A stretch of DNA of 64,000 nt from Symsagittifera roscoffensis (GCF_963678635.1 NC_087065.1:50722452-50786451); one strand, 5' to 3'; numbered from the stretch's first letter, positions 36,295 through 47,099 are shown. The notes: generated by a model from the letters alone, not told the origin. A program made the numbers and translations.

Positions 36295-36368
36295 CTGGCT
36301 TTTGTTTTGTGTACTCTGCTCGTGGCACATACTCTTCACATCTCTCCCCTTCATAATGACCTTTACAC
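36295..36368 (-). CDS. ErbB ligand exon 5: EGF domain end and stalk
   Basis: It completes the EGF domain with CKGHYEGERCEEY. It contains the conserved aromatic residue and the G-x-R-C arginine that ErbB ligands need for receptor binding. A short juxtamembrane stalk (VPRAEYTKQKP) follows, where shedding would occur. Splitting the EGF between the fourth and fifth cysteines, phase 2, is the arrangement seen in EGF-family ligand genes. Confidence 0.9.
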
Positions 36369-36604
36369 CTGAAACATATCGTAGTACTACTATTTTAAGT
36401 CAAAAATCAAAAATGTTGAATCATTATTGTTATGGCTACCAAATGCAAAATTAGCCCCTAATTTAATCAAGTCGATGAAAGTTATACGGTATAAAGTGTA
36501 ATTGTCTGAAAGAAATGGTCTTGGCTGAGAGAAAGTTCAATTGTTACTGCTGCTTAGTGCTTTTATTTGCAAGCCAGATAGAGATAGGTTAGAGGGAGAC
36601 TTAC

Positions 36605-36869
36605 GTGCAACCGATGATCTTGCTCTGAGGAATGTAGAAGCAAGTGGCTTCGTTCAGACAGAAGCCTCTGTACTCTGGGGGACAGTTGCCGTCGTATATG
36701 GACACAGTTGACCCACCCCCACTACTAGCACTACTACTCCCACTCCCCCCTCCCCACGAGGAGGATGACCCCCCGGAGCCCCCCGAGGGGGTTGAAGTAG
36801 AAGAAGGTCTGTTCTGTCCTGTCACCCCTTCCGAGCTGCTCGGCTTAATGGGCTTCTCCGTCACAACAT
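36605..36869 (-). CDS. ErbB ligand exon 4: Ser/Gly spacer and EGF domain (first part)
   Basis: After TEKPIKPSSSEG comes a ~26-residue Ser/Gly tract with repeated SG pairs, a likely O-glycosylated or glycosaminoglycan-bearing stalk. The first four EGF cysteines follow. With the next exon the spacing is C-x7-C-x5-C-x10-C-x-C-x8-C, which fits the ErbB-ligand consensus. The acceptor is GATTCAG; the donor is TGCAC/GTAAGT. Confidence 0.92.
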
Positions 36870-37727
36870 CTGAATCACACAGCCGATTGCTGCCAATGCA
36901 TATCTCAAACTGTAATTGTTATTTTTCGTCAAACTAATAGTAAATTTTATGGCTTATTGATTAGTATAAGTGATTTCTCTTTATTATCTTTGCTCTTAAG
37001 GCGTCGATCTACTGGATTCAAAACGCCTTTGACGTTCTCCCAATTGCATTTGATAGCAATTTATTCGAAAACAACTTATTTCAGCCGCCCTACCTTCAGT
37101 CCAATATAAGTGCATGAGTGCATTTATTAGAGTTTTACTATTATATTTCAGCGCTATTGAACACCCGCAATCAGATTGCAAGGATAATAATTGATTATAA
37201 GGCATTTTCACTGTCAGTCTTCTCGATTATTATCCATGGAACCTCAGTGCCCGCAGAAGTTCAATTCACATCATAAGCTCTTATGAACATTTAGTCAGCG
37301 TGTGTTTCTCAAAAACCTGATGTAGTTTATGTGGATCACTTAACACATGAATTTTACTATTTCAATTTGAAATAAATATTTTTTGCTAATTGAAGCTTGT
37401 ATCCATGTTATGCCAAACTAATCTTTTGATCGCTTCATTTTCGTCCGTCTCTTTTGGGCTCAATATTACTTATTTGTTCAGATAAGCATCTCCAGAATAA
37501 AGGGAGACACGCGTGAACAACAACGGAGGCAGTAGGATTGACCGAAAATCAGTCTACTGCAAAACCTACTTCATCTTTTTTACGGAGGGTAGCCAAACAA
37601 TAAGCAGAATGGTCTAAGAGCAGAATGGGTCCAAGAGCAGAAAAACAGAAAAATATCAATTTTATAAGCTAATCGGTAAATTAAGTATAAAAGAATTGTC
37701 AATATTACCAACGAAGCATTAGTTTAT

Positions 37728-38059
37728 GCATTTTGGCCAATTTGGGACAATTAACGCGCGATATATTTCGCGCTATTAACGCGTAAGCGGAGAGTTAATC
37801 CGTCTTAGAAATTGTTCCAAATTGGTTAAAAGAAGCTTATTTGCCATAATTGGTTTGTTACAGGGAGCGAAAGCTATCCTTTTGTACTTTATATGGCGTG
37901 TGGGGGAATGATTTTCATTAAAAAAATTTCACATTTTAGAAGAAAAAAAATTTCTTCTGTTTTATTTTTTTTTGGATTTTTTTATGTTATTACTGCACCA
38001 TAAACCTTAAAAGGCAGTCGGAACATTCAGGGCTTCGCCCTGATATGAGCAGTCTTGTT
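37728..38059 (+). repeat. Hairpin-ended repeat H, copy E (3' part)
   Basis: It starts at the central core (TTTGGGACAATTAACGCGCG), runs through the 3' blocks and ends with CAGGGCTTCGCCCTG and GAGCAGTCTTGTT. It directly abuts copy F. The left half is missing. Confidence 0.85.
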
Positions 38060-39049
38060 GTTCCGACTTTCGATACAAAAGTAACGGAATATTTGTGCTC
38101 GGGGTGGGTTTTTTTTTCTTCAGACAAATTTCGACTTTTTAACTAGCCATTTTTGACGGAATTTTTTTTTATCATTCAAAAGGTATTGTTGTCCTGAGCT
38201 TAAATTTGAAAAGATATTTCACCTGCGATTATTTTTCAGAAAGTTATGGGGGTTTAAAAATTGCCATTTTCGCCAATTTGGGACAATTAACGGGTCTTAT
38301 GCACTAAACGGCCCAAAATCAAATTTTCTACATCGTAAGCATGAAATTATGCGATCGAATTTGATTGGGTAATTTTAGCCAATCAAATTCAAGTTGGACG
38401 GTCAGGCATTCCGATCAACCTTTCCAGCAGATATAATTATTAGCCAAAATTTCCGAAAATATGGAACTTTGTAAAATAATCAAATTAATTTTGAGTTACT
38501 TGTGCAACCTTGCCCAGACAAGAAAAACTTTAAAAAATGGCTTGACAAAACAAAAATTCATTTTTTTTGTATCTTTTCGGCTAATAATTTTATCTGCTTG
38601 AAAAGGCAGAATTATTTCATTTGAAATGGCAGAAAATGTCGATCGAACTTGTTGGCTGATTAGCCAATCCAATTCAACCACATTAATTCAGTTCAAGAGA
38701 TGTAGAAATAATAATTTTGGGCCGTTTAGTGCATAAGACCCCAATTAACGCGCGATATATTTCGGGCTATAAACGCGTGAGTGAGTTTTAATCCGTCTTA
38801 GAAATCGTTTCAAATTGGTTCAAGGAATTTTATATGCCCAAATTGATTTGTTAATAGGAGCAAAATCTATCACTTTGTACCTAATATGGCGGTGGTGGGA
38901 TGGTGTAACAAAAAATCTCACTTTTTTGAAACAAAATTTTAATTTCATTTTATTGCTTTTAAAATTTTCATGTTTTTAGTGCATCTATAGACCTTAAAAT
39001 GCAGTCGGAACATCCAGGGCTTCGCCCTGATACGAGCAGTCTTGTTTGT
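38060..39049 (+). repeat. Hairpin-ended repeat H, copy F, split by a MITE
   Basis: The left part (38060-38291) and right part (38742-39049) form one element interrupted at its core by the 450 bp insertion described next. The insertion site reads CAATTAAC on both sides. The 3' end keeps the CAGGGCTTCGCCCTG hairpin. Confidence 0.88.
38292..38741 (+). mobile_element. MITE-like element M, copy 1, 8 bp target duplication CAATTAAC
   Basis: 450 bases with terminal inverted repeats starting GGGTCTTATGCACTAAACGG, about 43 bases long with a few mismatches. It is flanked by perfect direct repeats CAATTAAC (38284-38291 and 38742-38749). There is no transposase ORF. An 8 bp target duplication is typical of hAT-type transposition, but the termini are not a recognised hAT consensus, so the superfamily is inferred only. 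Confidence 0.9.
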
Positions 39050-39103
39050 TTTCACTTCACGAATGAACTTGTAGGATGTTATTGCTACATATTTCGTTCA
39101 TAT

Positions 39104-39520
39104 TTCAACCACATTAATTCAGTTCAAGAGATGTAGAAATAATAATTTTGGGCCGTTTAGTGCATAAGACCCCAATTAACGCGCGATATATTTCGGGCCA
39201 TAAACGCGTGAGTGAGTTTTAATTCGTCTTAGAAATCATTTCAAATTGGTTCATGGAATTTTATATGCCATAATTGATTTGTTAATAGGAGCAAAATCAA
39301 TCTACCTTTTGTACTTAATATGGCGTGTGGTGGGATGTTGTCACAAAAAATCTCACTTTTTTGAAACAAAATTTTAATTTCATTTTATTGCTTTTAGAAT
39401 TTTCATGTTTTTAGTGCATCTATAGACCTTAAAAGGCAGTCGGAATATCCAGAGTTTCGCCCTGATACGAGCAGTCTTGTTTGTTTTCACTTCAGGAATG
39501 AACTTGTAGGATGTTATTGC
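39104..39520 (+). repeat. Tandem duplicate of 38673-39085
   Basis: This is a second copy of a ~413-417 base segment. The segment contains the right end of MITE M copy 1 and the right part of repeat copy F. The copies differ by scattered substitutions and small indels (offset 431 rising to 435). The MITE remnant at 39104-39172 therefore arose by duplication and not by a separate insertion. Confidence 0.88.
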
Positions 39521-39858
39521 CTTAGAGTTGATAAAGTGTGGGGTCTTTCTGCTATGCAGGCCAAAATTTCCAAAGCTTTGAATGAGCTTACATGTTGGAA
39601 AATAAACTTCATATTTCGTTCGCATTTGTTAATTTCATCTAAACAGAACCAGACATTATGATTAATTTTTCAATATAGGAGAACTCTGATTTTTAGGCCG
39701 TATAACAGAAAACCCGACAATTGTGTCCATAGAAATTGTAAGGCTGAATGCTATCATAGTTTTTAAAAACGACATTTTCTACCTGACAGAAAACATGGCT
39801 TAAACAAATTTTAGATTTTACTTTACAAGTTTGACAGAACTTTTTTTGGGTTTTTTTC

Positions 39859-40303
39859 GGGTCTTATGCACTAAACGGCCCAAAATCAAAATTTCTACAT
39901 CGTAAGCTGGAAATTATGCAATCGAATTTGATTGAGTAATTTTAGCCAATCAAATTCAAGTTAGATGGTCAGGCATTCCGACCAGCAGATAAAATTATTA
40001 GCCGAAATTTTCGAAAAGATGGAACTTTGTAAAATAATCAAATTAATTGAGAGTTACTTGTGAAATCTTGCCCAGACAAGAAAAACTTTTAAAAATGGCT
40101 TGACAAAACAAAAATTCAATTTTTTTTTGTATCATTTCGGCTAATAATTTTATCTGCTTGAAATGGCAGAAATATTTCATTTGAAATGGCAGAAAATGTC
40201 GATGGAACTTGATTGGCTAATTAGCCAATCAAATTCAACCACATTAATTTCAGTTCAAGAGATGTAGAAATAATGATTTTGGGCCGTTTAGTGCATAAGA
40301 CCC
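39859..40303 (+). mobile_element. MITE-like element M, copy 2, 8 bp target duplication TTTTTTTC
   Basis: 445 bases with the same terminal inverted repeats as copy 1, and similar throughout. It is flanked by TTTTTTTC on both sides (39851-39858 and 40304-40311). It is non-coding. Confidence 0.9.
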
Positions 40304-41889
40304 TTTTTTTCTAAATTGACTCCTTATCATTCAAGGCCTGAAAACGCTATAAAAACTGAGAGTTGCAAAAAAGTTCTTATTCCTTTAGTTAGTATTTAAA
40401 CCATTTATGCCAGCGTATTTTTAATTGGTTTAAATTAAAACCACTGCTTTGGCACAAATACATTTAATTTAACATCCATGCCTTATTAGAAGAAAAAAAA
40501 GATGAAAAAAACTCAGTTCCTGAACGGGCCCGAACTTCGAACTTTTTCTAACTTCTTTCTTTTTTTTGAAAAAGTGCCCTCATTGATAACAGTCTTGTTC
40601 AAAACAATTTCTACTTGGGACTGTTTTTCGGACTGTTTTTTTTCGTTCAATTTCATATTTTTCCGGACTGTTTTTTTGGACTTTTTTGTATGGGACTGTT
40701 TTGTACAGACACGATTTAGATCAATTTAGATCAGACGAAAAGCATAGAACTAAATTAATTTAAAGCCAAGAATTTGAACTCAAAGTGCATTGAGTTTTGA
40801 TCTAAAGCCATCGTTTTTAATTTTATACAGATTCATTTTGATACATTTTAAAGCGATATATGTCAATATGAAGCCAGTTAAACCATTTTAATTTCAATTG
40901 AATCTATTTTATCTATCATCCATCCTTTTTAAATTAATCTTTTTGTACAGATTAGTTATAACAGTTTTTATGGACATGTTGGACTCTCAATTAATATGAA
41001 TAAATTGCTTATAAAAAAAACAAAGTATTCGCTTCGGTTGGTTTTTCATGCCAATGTTTGACTTCAACAGAAAATACAAGATTAGCTAAGTGCAAATTTC
41101 TTTAAGCAAAATTAATTAATTCAAATTAAATTATTCAAGTTTTTTGTTGATTCCTTTGAGAAAATTGCGCTAAAAGTGTCATCTCATAAATGGCATTTGA
41201 ATAAACTGTGCTCATACTTTTCTTTCATTGTCGTAAGAACCCTTAAAGTGCAAGTTTTAAAGGGATCCTTCTAAAACTAATAGTTTGCGGCAAGAAACTC
41301 TCCTCGAGTGACGGTAGATCACTGTTAGTTACACTGACGGAAATTGAATAAAATTAATTTTAAAAACAAATTGAAATTGCGGCGAGATTGGGATGAATTT
41401 TAGTAGCTATCAGAACCCATCCAAATTGATTTTAAATCAATTTTTAAGCACTAAAATTATCCTTTTTTCGAATATATTGATTTGAAGCTCATCTCAGTTC
41501 TTGAAGGTTACATTTTTTTCGATTTGGATCAATTTTATAGCGAGTTAAAATGGATTCAATTCGACTCTTTTTTTGTTAGTGTGGGTGTCTCTTTTTTGTT
41601 AGTGTGGGTGTCACCATTACATTACAGTGCTGGATATTTTGTGTCATTTAGATGTCACAGCTTAGATTTCGCTTGAAAGGTGATTTGCTTTAATAGAATA
41701 CCGTTTTTACATAATCCTAACACCGCAGACACCTGTATTCCAAGAATTGCTCCGGATTTTTTTTTTCATTATTCTACATTTCAGTCCCTTAGTCAGCCGT
41801 TAAAACACGAATTAACAGTCCAAACAATAGACATCTAACACATGGATAGACTTTTAATGAGCTGAGGAGAAGTAGGAGAGTTTGATTAC

Positions 41890-42011
41890 CGGCTGTGATG
41901 AAAATGTGAGTTTGCATGGCATCATCTCTGTCTAGGAAATTGGAGCCCACACATGTGTATGTTCCCGCGTCTTGTGGCCGCACATTGTGGAGGGACAGAA
42001 TCAGTCTCCGT
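41890..42011 (-). CDS. ErbB ligand exon 3: second half of Ig domain
   Basis: It encodes RRLILSLHNV followed by DAGTYTCVGSN, the canonical F-strand D-x-G-x-Y-x-C of Ig domains, and ends in FITA. It pairs with the cysteine in the previous exon to make one Ig domain of about 80 residues. The acceptor is TTTCAG at 42012; the donor is GCCG/GTAATC. Confidence 0.9.
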
Positions 42012-42448
42012 CTGAAACAAATCAAGCTCACTTTTTTTAGAGATTCACTTGAAAGTTGTCTTGGCTAATTGCATTGACAACTTATATTTTGTCTCTTCAG
42101 TTGAAATTTCAGTTGAAACTTGAATGCTTCGGTTGAAATTTTGTCGAAACTTGCTACAATTGAGCTGCTTAATTAAGGTTCTTTGATAGCGCATTGAAAT
42201 AACAAAGGTGCAAGTAATCTGTTTCAATGTTCGTCTTACGCCAGGGCGGTCAACAAGCTTAAAATTTCATTTATTCTCCTTTTTGAATCCATTTCAAATC
42301 CAAACTGACAAGACTTTGCCAGCAATCATTTCTGTAAATGGTTCAAATTGTTTCTAAGATTTTTGTTCGTTAGAGAAAAAAGGCACTGAATAAGTTTTAA
42401 TAAAAGTATTACGTGAGAAAGTCATGAATAGAATGGAACTTTGCTCAC

Positions 42449-42626
42449 CCTCTGCTGCTGATTGAAAGGGTGTGGTCCTGATATCCAGGGGGCAGCACTG
42501 TCCCGTTGACCGAAATAGAGTTGACAGGCAGGGGTGTGCCCTTGAACTTGCAATTCAATGTCAAACTCTCCCCTTCATACAAGTAGTAGGTCGATTTCCA
42601 AGGTCGAGGAAGGTAGGGCGCCGCTG
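42449..42626 (-). CDS. ErbB ligand exon 2: first half of Ig domain
   Basis: It encodes YLYEGESLTLNCKFKGTPLP, with the B-strand cysteine of an I-set Ig fold, and then SISVNG, a possible N-glycosylation site (NGT). The acceptor sequence is TTTCAGCAG, so two acceptors three bases apart (exon start 42626 or 42623) are possible, both in frame. The donor is AGAGG/GTGAGC. Phase 1 in, phase 2 out. Confidence 0.88.
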
Positions 42627-43602
42627 CTGAAACAGAGAGAAAAACAATCCTCAAATGTTTTAGATTCGCAGTAGAAACGGGTGGACTTAATTGTGTACAA
42701 AAAGCTAGAGACTATTTCCTGGCTTTTTAATGACTCTAATTTAGTTTCCTGGCTTTTTCATGACTCCAAATTAAGCAATCTGGCTTTGCAGCTCTTCTTG
42801 AGCTGAACAACAAAAGTCTTTGCTGCTGCACTAAAGGAGTTAGGATTCGAAATCAGTCTCAGCGCTCTTAGCGTTTCCTTTCGCAAAGAATAGCAATTGA
42901 TGAGTTACTTTGAATTTTTCGAATCAACCGATTGGAACGATTAACTATGGCCATTGGGGAGGGGGTGAACAAATTCCTCAATCTTTGTGTACCCAAATTG
43001 AAAACGCTAAGAATGGTGGCAAGAAGAGCGACTTATAGACGAGAGCTGGCATTGAAGAGAGCATTGCAATTAGGAGAAGGCTGCGCTCATTCAACAATCA
43101 GCTACCATATTCAGTTCATGTCGAAGGAACAGAGCATGGCCGAGAAAGGATTTGCCCGAATCCAAGCAGGAGAGAGTGCCGCAAAAGTAGACAAACACAG
43201 GAAAACAAAATTCACTCTCGGTTAAGTGATCATTACGAGGCCTACGGATTTTGCGGATTCGGTGGTTTTGGCCCTGTAAATTTGTTGTCACACAGAAGCT
43301 AAGTCCTTTCAAGTTTCGATTGGTTGCGGACTCTATGAAACTAGCTGAAAAGCATCGCCAAAATTGCCAGCATGAAGCGTCCAATAATTTTCATTTAATT
43401 CGGTTTATTTTAATTTTGTTGCTGTTTTCACTTCATTTCGTATCCGATTAAAGGTGTTTTTGCTACTAGTGATTGTATGGTCGAATACAAATGCCATTAG
43501 TCGCTTCCGACCAGATGTCGTTTTCGACACATTGTCTCTTTGCCAGGAGGGGGTAAGGGGGAGGGGGGTTGTTCACTTAGTGTGCAATATGTCATTTCTC
43601 AC
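42627..43602 (-). other. ErbB-ligand intron 1
   Basis: A ~1 kb intron. An open frame on the + strand at 42932-43225 (97 residues) shows no recognised family and is not called. Confidence 0.7.
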
Positions 43603-44113
43603 CGTAACAATCTCTGCAGAACACCTCCTCCTTCATCGTCTTCTCTATCTTCTTCTTATAAACATCCGGCTCAGCATAGAAGAAAAAGAGAGAGTCATCT
43701 TCCTCACTTTGGGCCGACACATCCAGATAAAAGATAAACTTGCTACTTGGTCGAAACCTTTTAAACCTTTGCAATTCAATACACGGAGAATGCAAAAGGT
43801 CAACTTTCAACTCAACATCTGAACTAATTTTGGGGTGAAATTGTTGGTGACCTTTATAAAACTCGTGGTCGTAAATTACGAATTCATTCGTATTTTCAGG
43901 ATTGGAGAAATTAGCTCGGCCTTTGACGACTATGGGCGCTGCATTCGCTTTGAAAAGATAAAACTTGGTAATATCTCTTCTTTCTAGGAGACATTGGGGC
44001 TTAACGTACGAATGGTCTCCAAATTCACTTTCCAAAGATAGCTTCGAGCAACGAGTAAATGGTAAGCTAATTAACAAACAGGTAATGACCAAATAAGTGA
44101 GGCTTAACTCCAT
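43603..44113 (-). CDS. ErbB ligand exon 1: signal peptide and N-terminal domain
   Basis: The chosen start at 44113 gives a clean signal peptide (MELSLTYLVITCLLISLPF, then a small-residue/Cys region). In-frame ATGs at 44128 and 44224 are also possible and would add 5 or 37 residues. After the signal peptide comes a ~145-residue domain rich in alternating hydrophobic residues, with cysteines in QCLLE, SPCIEL and FCRDCY. I do not recognise its family. Its position ahead of an Ig domain fits a neuregulin N-terminus. The donor is TTACG/GTGAGA at 43603/43602. Confidence 0.8.
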
Positions 44114-44224
44114 CCTACGTATTTTCATTTGAGCCAACCGACTCGCCAAGACAAAACAAGCGTATATGTGCTTTGTAACAAGAATAGTTACGACAGCCAG
44201 TATCTGACGCGTAGCTTTGTACAA

Positions 44225-45600
44225 ATTTGGTAAGTTTTTTACTTTTATTGCTTTGAAACTTCAATTGAAAACTGAAGTTATTTAGTCAAACACGGTTTGG
44301 TGCAGCTGGTATGTTTGTTTTTTATTACTACTTTCTCAGAGGTAATTGTCAAGAAAATGTCACAAATGTGGATGATTAATCGAACAATTATTTGTCCTGT
44401 CGTTGGAGTTGTTAATGAGATTATGAGAAAAAGAAGTCAATTGGCTTAGTAAAAAGTTTTAATTGATAATTGTTTGAAAAACTAATCGTTTTTTGATTGA
44501 TTTAAAACAGTGCGTTATCTTCACTGAAAAAGAAGAGAAAGTTTCAATATTTCTCAAGCTTCCACTGAAATTTGTCCAAATTTTCTAGGAATTTTAGCCG
44601 AAAGATTAAAGAAGCGAGTTTAAACTTGCGGCAGTCAGGAAAATAAAAGGGCTGGAGAATTGAATTTATTGACTGCCAGGTACCAAGAAAGGAATGTATT
44701 TATGCCCGACAAGTCCTTTCAAAGTAAGTTTTGCCCACCAAAAACACGAAACTAATATCGTTCAATTTAGATTTGGGTAAGCTTTATTGGTTTCAGTCTT
44801 TCAGTTTTGGCTGTGGATCTAATTCGATCAAAACATGAAACCACTCCACGTAGTCTATCTGAGCGATAAATTAGCGGTAAATTTAGAGGGATTAGACGTT
44901 TTGAGAAACTAATAAGGAGTGAAAATAAGGGAGATTATACCTAGGAAAAGTATGAGTCTCAAGCAATCGCCGCTTCTCTCCTCTCCTCTGTTTGTGGTCT
45001 AGCGTGTTTTCTCAGATCTTCTTAGGTGTCCGCTGTAAACTGCGAGCAGATATTATCGCGCAGCTGTCTTGACAAGCGCCATAGTTTGCGGTTTGCAGAT
45101 TACGTTTTTAATTTCAGCGTGATCAATGTGCGATCCAAGCGTGTTTATGGGTGTAAGCTTGACTGACAACTGGCCAGGGCTTGGCTCCTCCGTCGCTTGC
45201 TGGTTGCTCAATCTAAGTTCAAAAGAACCCGCTTCTTTTTTCTCAGTTTGGCCAAAAGTCCAATCACAACTATCGAGCACGAAAGGTCCAGGAATTAATC
45301 TGATATCCATGGAACACCCAAGTCCCAAACGTCCTTCCCAACTTGGTTTTAGTTTGAAATGCCGTTTTATTTTTATTAGAAGAAGTGCATTAAGAATAGG
45401 AATCCTGGGTATTTGGATTCGCTATTATTATTCCACTAACGATTTTTTTGAAAACATGGGTGATGTAAAGTAGCACCAAAACATTCGACCACAGTTCTTT
45501 GCAAAAAAAGATAGTAAACGGAGGGAGGGACTAACAGCTAGCTAAGAAATGCTTCTGCTAGCTAAGAAAACACTAACAGCTAGCTGAGTATGGCTTCATT
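44225..45600. other. Region upstream of the ErbB-ligand gene
   Basis: AT-rich. Apart from the fragment at 45053-45328, nothing is recognised. The promoter of the ErbB-ligand gene would be expected here or further upstream if a 5' non-coding exon exists. Confidence 0.4.
45053..45328 (-). CDS. Possible coding fragment of unknown function
   Basis: A 91-residue - strand frame of balanced composition (PGPFVLDSCDWTFGQTE, then FELRLSNQQ and GQLSVKLTPINTLGSHIDH) lies about 1 kb upstream of the ErbB-ligand start. I do not recognise it. It could be an exon of a neighbouring gene or part of an unknown mobile element. No convincing splice pair was found. Confidence 0.25.
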   Translation of the reverse strand: MGLGCSMDIRLIPGPFVLDSCDWTFGQTEKKEAGSFELRLSNQQATEEPSPGQLSVKLTPINTLGSHIDHAEIKNVICKPQTMALVKTAAR

Positions 45601-46800
45601 GAACAATTATCATATAATAACCTTAGCATGCAACGAATTAGCCCGTAGGAAGAATCAATATTTTGTTTAAATCGATCAAACCACGACTAAAAGTTCCTCG
45701 ATAAGATATATATCACTCGACCTCATCTGACTTTATTGTGATACTTGATTTTGTGTTCAAAACACAAACAAATAAGCAGAAACACACAAGACTAAAAATC
45801 GCTTATACGTATCATTACGAGAGTGCTCAAAAACAAGGATAGCAGGCTGCTGAGCAAGTAGCAAAGAATGTCTCGACCACATTTAAAAAATCTACAACTT
45901 TTTTTTCAGATTGTCGTTTCTTGTAAGTGGAATGATAGAATAACCAAACAATAGCGTAAAGCTTAGATATAACCGACACCAGTTATCTTAGAAAAATTAC
46001 TAACTAACAAAAATAAAAAAAAATCAACAAAAAAGTTATTTTGTAGAAATTTAGTTTATTATTTGTTTTCTTAGAAAAATTCATTTGCGAGGAAACACTA
46101 AATTATACACTCAAAGTTTTGAGTTTTCTGAATTTAGTTTTTTTAAGCCTTAAATTATAATTAAAATAAATTTTCATTTAACAAACGTTAGTCGATTGCT
46201 TTACTTGTTCGAAAATCAAAACTAAAATCAGAAAAAAATTTTCACGGCATTTCGACAAACATTTCAAAAATATTTAATATTGTTCGAATCTTCAATAAAA
46301 GGCTTTAATTTGCTATATCACTTAACCCATTCCGGTGGTTGTTTTTGGTTCCTGAAGATCTGTGGAAAATAAGAAGAGAAATAAAGTAGGCGGAACAATC
46401 AGAACAAGCATAAAACTCTGCTATTTATTATTTGTTAGTAGTTTTTTGGTATAATATTTTAGAATCTATTTTGGAAAATATTTGCCAAAAAAGCGCGAAG
46501 TGATGTTTGCAAAACTAGTTTTCCTTTTATGAAATAACATTTTAATAAAGTCTAGTTGACAAATTATATATAACGAACGTTGCTTGATCACTTTGCTCGT
46601 ACGAAATTAGAGAAGAACACAAAAATCAAACTGTTTATTTAGAAAAGAGGATAAGTTTAAGTTTTTTTCAAGTCGCAATTATAAGTTCTTTAATATGTTG
46701 AAATGAGAGACTTTTTCTGCTGATTATTTCTGTTACTTGATTTAGCAAAGAAAACAAGAAAAAGTAAAAACTAAAACACCCTGGAAACACTAAAAACTAG
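45600..46800 (+). repeat. Repeat family R1: three tandem diverged copies
   Basis: Copy ends (TATCACTCGACC, TTGATTTTGTG, AAACACAAAC-like) occur near 45.69-45.77, 46.31-46.38 and 46.70-46.79 kb. Core blocks (AACAAACGTTAGTCGATTGC and AACGAACGTTGCTTGATCAC) lie near 46.18 and 46.57 kb. The same order is seen once at 2.56-3.18 kb. The first copy here lacks its 5' part. Confidence 0.6.
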
Positions 46801-46849
46801 AACTGAAAATGGCTTGAAACATATAATTTCCCCGGTAGGGGACCACAGA

Positions 46850-47080
46850 GGTTGCGGTTTGGCCAAAAGATCAATTCAAACATTGAATGGCAAATGGGAC
46901 GCTATGTAATTAGGAGATAGCCCAACAGATTTTGAGGACGATCCTAAGCTAATCGTTGACGACATAAGACTGAATAAGAATTCGGTGATCAATATGTCAC
47001 CTTTTGAACGTTAATTCGGCAGTAAACTGAACACAACTTGGTCTTTTTTGAAGACAATCATAGCTCACAAGTTAATTTAG
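46850..47080 (+). pseudogene. LTR-retroelement integrase fragment
   Basis: The frame reads RGCGLAKRSIQTLNGK and, after a stop, LNKNSVINMSPFER, then FGSKLNTTW, which matches the end of a retroviral-type integrase core (the S-P-F-E and F-G-x-K-x-N-T motif). Stops interrupt it. The class is probably Ty3-like. Confidence 0.6.
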
Positions 47081-47099
47081 ATAAAACCACTTAAGCTGA

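Larger units (their letters stand above)
36870..41889 (-). other. Large ErbB-ligand intron with nested transposons
   Basis: This 5 kb intron separates the Ig and EGF exons. It holds hairpin-ended repeats E and F, two MITE-like elements and a ~430 bp local duplication (37.7-40.3 kb). 36,870-37,725 and 40,312-41,889 are AT-rich with GGACTGTTTTT short repeats near 40.62-40.70 kb and nothing else recognised. Confidence 0.8.
34818..44113 (-). other. Gene model: neuregulin-type ErbB ligand, 8 exons
   Basis: Eight exons (44113-43603, 42626-42449, 42011-41890, 36869-36605, 36368-36295, 36206-36119, 35740-35620, 35369-34818) all have AG/GT borders, and all seven junction phases match (1,2,1,2,1,2,0). 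The summed coding length is 1911 bases, exactly 637 codons with the stop. The protein would be a secreted-then-anchored ligand: signal peptide, unassigned N-terminal domain, one Ig domain, Ser/Gly-rich spacer, EGF domain, transmembrane helix and ~220-residue cytoplasmic tail. This is the architecture of Ig-type neuregulins, which bind ErbB receptors after ectodomain shedding. Vein-like ligands lack the membrane anchor. The 5' UTR and promoter were not located. Confidence 0.87.

Noticed and set aside
42932-43225. 97-residue + strand frame in ErbB-ligand intron 1
   Set aside because: No family recognised, antisense to an intron, no splice support.
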